A DNA stretch of 18,358 bases, taken from NCBI GenBank assembly GCA_964370795.1, contig CAYJME010000049.1, positions 1 to 18,358 on the forward strand, read 5' to 3'. The stretch comes from JAHFOW01 sp964370795. Lineage in GTDB: Bacteria; Planctomycetota; Brocadiia; Brocadiales; Brocadiaceae. Shown piece by piece: positions 15,329-18,358 of this stretch; positions within the stretch are counted from its first letter, which is position 1, and the number at the start of each line of letters is the position of its first letter. The notes under the pieces are model-generated. The model searched no databases. It was not told the origin of the DNA and saw only the letters and a program-made list of their open reading frames with translations. Position numbers and translations under genes: made by a program.

Positions 15329-15785
15329 GGAAATCAGGGATATCAGGAAGGATATTTTAGTGAACGCAAAAAGAAAGTTGTCATAGCGAGCTGAGCGATC
15401 TTTCCTGTGTCATTGCGAGGGTCCTTTCCGAAGCAATCTCCCCGCTTTCACAAAGGATAATTGGTTGCGGCTTCTCTGCGCTAAGAATGACGACTAAAGT
15501 CGTCACTACTAACGGGGTGCGCAACGCTTTCCGACTCGTTCGGGGTTACCTCGTTCCCACGCTCACAGACTGGGTCAAATGGACATTTTCGAAGGAATTA
15601 TGAAAAAAATTCCCCACTATAAGTGTGTGCACTTGCAAAACAAGGGAGAAATATCCTGATTTGCCAGCACTACTCCCCACTTTGGCAAAAACAAAGTTCA
15701 TTTGACCCAGACTGTCTGCGTGGGAACGCATAAGAGGACGCTCAGCGTCCTGTTGTGTGCATTTAAAGTTATGGAGGATAATATA
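15329..15785. other. Repeat-rich intergenic region before the large propeller gene
   Basis: The gap holds GTCATTGCGAGG...AAGCAATCTC (15409-15440), preceded by a degenerate copy near 15380. It also contains an A' palindrome (15489-15509) followed by TAACGGGGTG and TTTCCGACTCGTTC, as before 9704, the 177-nt inverted-repeat element (15552-15728), and an 8-bp hairpin AGGACGCT/AGCGTCCT (15735-15751). A 26-codon frame at 15579-15659 inside the element has no SD and is not called. I see no clear promoter. Confidence 0.55.
15552..15728. mobile_element. 177-nt element with imperfect 30-bp terminal inverted repeats
   Basis: 15552-15581 (CGTTCCCACGCTC...) and 15699-15728 (...GCGTGGGAACG) pair over 30 nt with a few central mismatches, including perfect 12-bp inner arms CTGGGTCAAATG/CATTTGACCCAG and perfect 10-bp outer arms. 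The interior carries two TCCCCACT motifs and no gene. It looks like a small non-autonomous element, possibly one element inserted into another palindromic repeat. Its right arm supplies an apparent upstream start (15702) for the next frame. Confidence 0.45.
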
Positions 15786-18329
15786 ATGAAGATTACGGGA
15801 AAATTATTTGTGTTGTACATGGTTGTTTTCATTGCTGTTTTAGCGCCAACGCCCTTCCTCGTTGCTCAACAAGGCGATGCGTACAAGGATACAGGAAATA
15901 CGACTGAAAACAATCACGATCTGTGGCATGAGTTTTCTTCAATCAGAAACGCCCCATACCTTACAGAAACAGACCCAATTCGCCGTACTATAGAAAAACG
16001 CAGAAGAACCGTTGAAAAAGACACGAAAACAAATGCCCCTGCCAGTATATGGCAGATTGAGGCGATAGATGCGCCAAAATATTTTGCCAATTTTTATTCC
16101 AGGGCAATTGCCGTTGATGCCGATAACCACCCCCATATCGCTTATGGCGGAGACCACCTCTATTATGCGTACCACGATGGGAGTCAATGGTATTACAAAA
16201 CCTTAGACTCGTCTCCTGGAGTCGGTGAATATGCCTCCATTGCAATTGACAAAAAAGGCAAGGTACACATCAGTTATCATGATTCGGTTAATTGGGGTCT
16301 CAAGTATGCCACCAACGCATCCGGCACATGGAAAAAAATCACGCTGGCGAGTGAAGGACTGTCTACCTCTCTAGCAGTGGACAGCGCAGGCAAGGTGCAC
16401 ATCAGCTATCTGGATGCGACTAATTACGATCTTAAATATATCACAAATGCATCCGGGGCATGGACAGAACCAACAACAGTGGATAGCGCCGGAAATGTAG
16501 GCGGATATTCTTCTATAGCAATTGATGGCAACGACAAGGTGCATATTAGTTACTTTGATTGGAGTAACAGTGACCTCAAGTATGCCACGAATACATCCGG
16601 ACAGTGGGAGACAACCCCGCTGAATAGTGCAGAATATGTACGGAATCATACCTCTTTGGCAATAGATAAAAATGACAAAGTACATATTGTCTACCTTGTT
16701 GGCGCCACCCTCAAATATATTACAAACGCCTCGGGTACCTGGGTAACGACCGGCGTGACGGTTAATGCATCGTATGTCTCTCTGGCGGTGGACGGCAACA
16801 ATGTTGTGCATATAAGTTTTTATGAGATATCGTCTTATTATAGCGATCTCATATATGTTACAAACGCCACCGGTCCATGGGTAAAAACAAGGGTAGATGC
16901 CGTTGGAAATCTGGGAGAGTATTCCTCTATAGCCGTGGATAAAGCCAACAAGGTGCATATCAGCTATTTAGATGCAACGAACTTCGATCTTAAATATGCC
17001 ACCAATGCTGCGGGACCATGGGTAGCAACCAGGGTTGATAGTGGTGGTAATGCAGGCAAGTATACCTCTATTGCGATTGAAGGCGCCGGCAAGGTACATA
17101 TCTGCTACATAGATGCGATGCAATACGATTACGGTTATTATGGTGAACTAAAATATATAACCAATGTCTCTGGCTCATGGGTAATGACCACGGTGGCCGG
17201 TGATGCAGACGGGTATACCTCTCTGGCATTGGATAAAGACGGCTTCGTGCATATTAGTTATTATGGTAAAAGCAAGCAGGACCTCATGTATGCCACTAAT
17301 GTCACCGGTACATGGGTAACTGCAACGGTGGATAGTAATGGAGACGAAGGCATGTATTCCTCTTTAGCGGTGGACGGGAACGGCGTGGTTCATATTGGTT
17401 ATTTTGATGCATGGGAACGCGCTCTCATGTATGCAACGAATGCCTCTGGCTCATGGGTGCCGTACAAGGTGATCGGTGGCTTTTCATATCCAGGCATGTA
17501 TACCTCCTTAGCATTGGATAAAACCGGGAAGGTGCATATCAGTCATCATGACGGGTATAGTCTCATTTATTCCACGAATATCTCAGGATCATGGGTAACG
17601 ACCACGGTGGATAGTTATGGTGATTATTCCATAGGGCGATACACCTCTCTGGCATTAGATGATGGGGACAAGGCGCACATTAGTTATTATGATGCGTGGA
17701 ATGACAATCTCAAGTATGCTACAAATGCCTCAGGTTCATGGAAAATAACAACCGTGGACAGCGATGGAGACGTGGGCGAATTTACCTCTCTAGCATTGGA
17801 CGAAGTTGGCGCAGTGCATATCAGTTATCTTGGCAATGGTGATTTGAAATATGCCACAAATGCCTGTGGACCATGGATAACGGATACGATAGATAGTAAA
17901 GGATATGTCGGAGGGTATACCGACTTAACAATAGATGGATCAGACACGGTACACATCAGTTACTATGATTGGACTAATAGCGACCTCAAGTATGTCAAAA
18001 TAGTACCCTCAAATGAAAAGCCAGTCGTAGCGACTGGCATAGCAACAAAAGTATCATCACAATCAGCCTTGCTGAACGGAACGGTAAATGCCTATGGATT
18101 GCCAACAAAGGTGTGGTTCGAGTACAGCGCCGCCAGCGGTTCATACGATAATAAAACGTACAAAAGGAAAATACGATTATTCTGCAAAAAGAGGCTAGGC
18201 ATAAAAATCGGAGGATTATTGCCCGAAACGGAGTATTATTACAGGATTGTCGCAAACAACAACGCAGGAAAATCGTATGGGAAAGAAAAAATATTTACAA
18301 CAACCAAAGAAGAATCCTATCCCGAATAA
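15786..18329 (+). CDS. Large exported propeller-like protein, about 14 repeats plus FnIII-like domain
   Basis: 847 residues from ATG 15786, set by GGAGG at 15773-15777. An in-frame start at 15702 lies in an inverted repeat and would bury the signal peptide (MKITGKLFVLYMVVFIAVLA, cut near LVA-Q). Residues about 89-740 hold some 14 tandem repeats of 44-53 residues: W-V-x-T-x-V-D-S, Y-S-S-I-A-I-D-x-x-x-K-V-H-I-S-Y, D-L-K-Y-A-T-N-A-S-G. The first unit is the most diverged. The C-terminal 105 residues or so (GLPTKVWFEYSAASG, PETEYYYRIVANN) match the FnIII-like end of the 7586-9085 protein. Fourteen units fit two seven-bladed propellers in tandem. No enzymatic motif is seen. It flanks the Cys-rich trio on the right as its half-sized paralogue does on the left. 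Confidence 0.85.
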   Translation: MKITGKLFVLYMVVFIAVLAPTPFLVAQQGDAYKDTGNTTENNHDLWHEFSSIRNAPYLTETDPIRRTIEKRRRTVEKDTKTNAPASIWQIEAIDAPKYFANFYSRAIAVDADNHPHIAYGGDHLYYAYHDGSQWYYKTLDSSPGVGEYASIAIDKKGKVHISYHDSVNWGLKYATNASGTWKKITLASEGLSTSLAVDSAGKVHISYLDATNYDLKYITNASGAWTEPTTVDSAGNVGGYSSIAIDGNDKVHISYFDWSNSDLKYATNTSGQWETTPLNSAEYVRNHTSLAIDKNDKVHIVYLVGATLKYITNASGTWVTTGVTVNASYVSLAVDGNNVVHISFYEISSYYSDLIYVTNATGPWVKTRVDAVGNLGEYSSIAVDKANKVHISYLDATNFDLKYATNAAGPWVATRVDSGGNAGKYTSIAIEGAGKVHICYIDAMQYDYGYYGELKYITNVSGSWVMTTVAGDADGYTSLALDKDGFVHISYYGKSKQDLMYATNVTGTWVTATVDSNGDEGMYSSLAVDGNGVVHIGYFDAWERALMYATNASGSWVPYKVIGGFSYPGMYTSLALDKTGKVHISHHDGYSLIYSTNISGSWVTTTVDSYGDYSIGRYTSLALDDGDKAHISYYDAWNDNLKYATNASGSWKITTVDSDGDVGEFTSLALDEVGAVHISYLGNGDLKYATNACGPWITDTIDSKGYVGGYTDLTIDGSDTVHISYYDWTNSDLKYVKIVPSNEKPVVATGIATKVSSQSALLNGTVNAYGLPTKVWFEYSAASGSYDNKTYKRKIRLFCKKRLGIKIGGLLPETEYYYRIVANNNAGKSYGKEKIFTTTKEESYPE

Positions 18330-18358
18330 ATCGGAATACCTAGCGCAGCATAGCCGCA

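Noticed and set aside
15546..15731. 61-codon minus-strand frame and a 26-codon + frame (15579-15659) in the inverted-repeat element
   Set aside because: No SD and no recognisable domain; short frames of this size are expected by chance.

Overview
The window is a chromosomal segment of moderate GC. My best guess is an anammox-type planctomycete (Brocadiales). This rests on gene style only: long signal peptides, exported repeat-rich proteins of unknown function, many GTG/TTG starts and gaps crowded with dispersed palindromic repeats. No rRNA or other taxonomic marker is present, so the assignment is low to moderate confidence. All credible genes lie on the + strand.

Left part (1-3713): an exported cyclophilin-type peptidyl-prolyl isomerase (545-1117), the beta subunit of glycyl-tRNA synthetase (glyS, 1273-3405) and a 58-residue conserved-looking small protein (3537-3713) that most gene callers would miss. 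Middle (3917-5371): a radical SAM/SPASM enzyme of the peptide-maturase type, with an N-terminal recognition-like domain and complete iron-sulfur cluster motifs. It most resembles the QhpD branch, whose known member makes Cys-Asp/Glu thioether crosslinks.

Right part (6088-18329): an array of exported repeat proteins. First comes a seven-unit SBBP-type beta-propeller protein (6088-7311). Then comes a seven-repeat protein of a 47-residue propeller-like repeat with a C-terminal fibronectin III (FnIII)-like domain (7586-9085). Next are three tandem paralogues with twin-arginine signal peptides and a very regular 13-residue C-x-x-D-x-C-x-x-D-x-S-x-x repeat carrying more than 50 cysteines each (9704-10993, 11133-13922, 13985-15328). 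Last is a larger version of the 47-residue repeat protein with about 14 repeats, twice seven, and the same FnIII-like end (15786-18329). The middle Cys-rich paralogue is fused in frame to a second Tat-like signal, a Ca-binding-like loop region and three FnIII domains. The other two paralogues end just inside that second signal.

The main candidate for an undescribed system is this Tat-exported CxxD-repeat family flanked by propeller proteins. It might be matured in the cytoplasm by the upstream SPASM enzyme; the link is inferred from motif logic and proximity (about 4.3 kb) and is not proven. The intergenic gaps hold several families of inverted repeats, including a unit of about 21 nt with the core GACGACTTTAGTCGTC that occurs in at least five copies, and two elements that look like small non-autonomous insertions.
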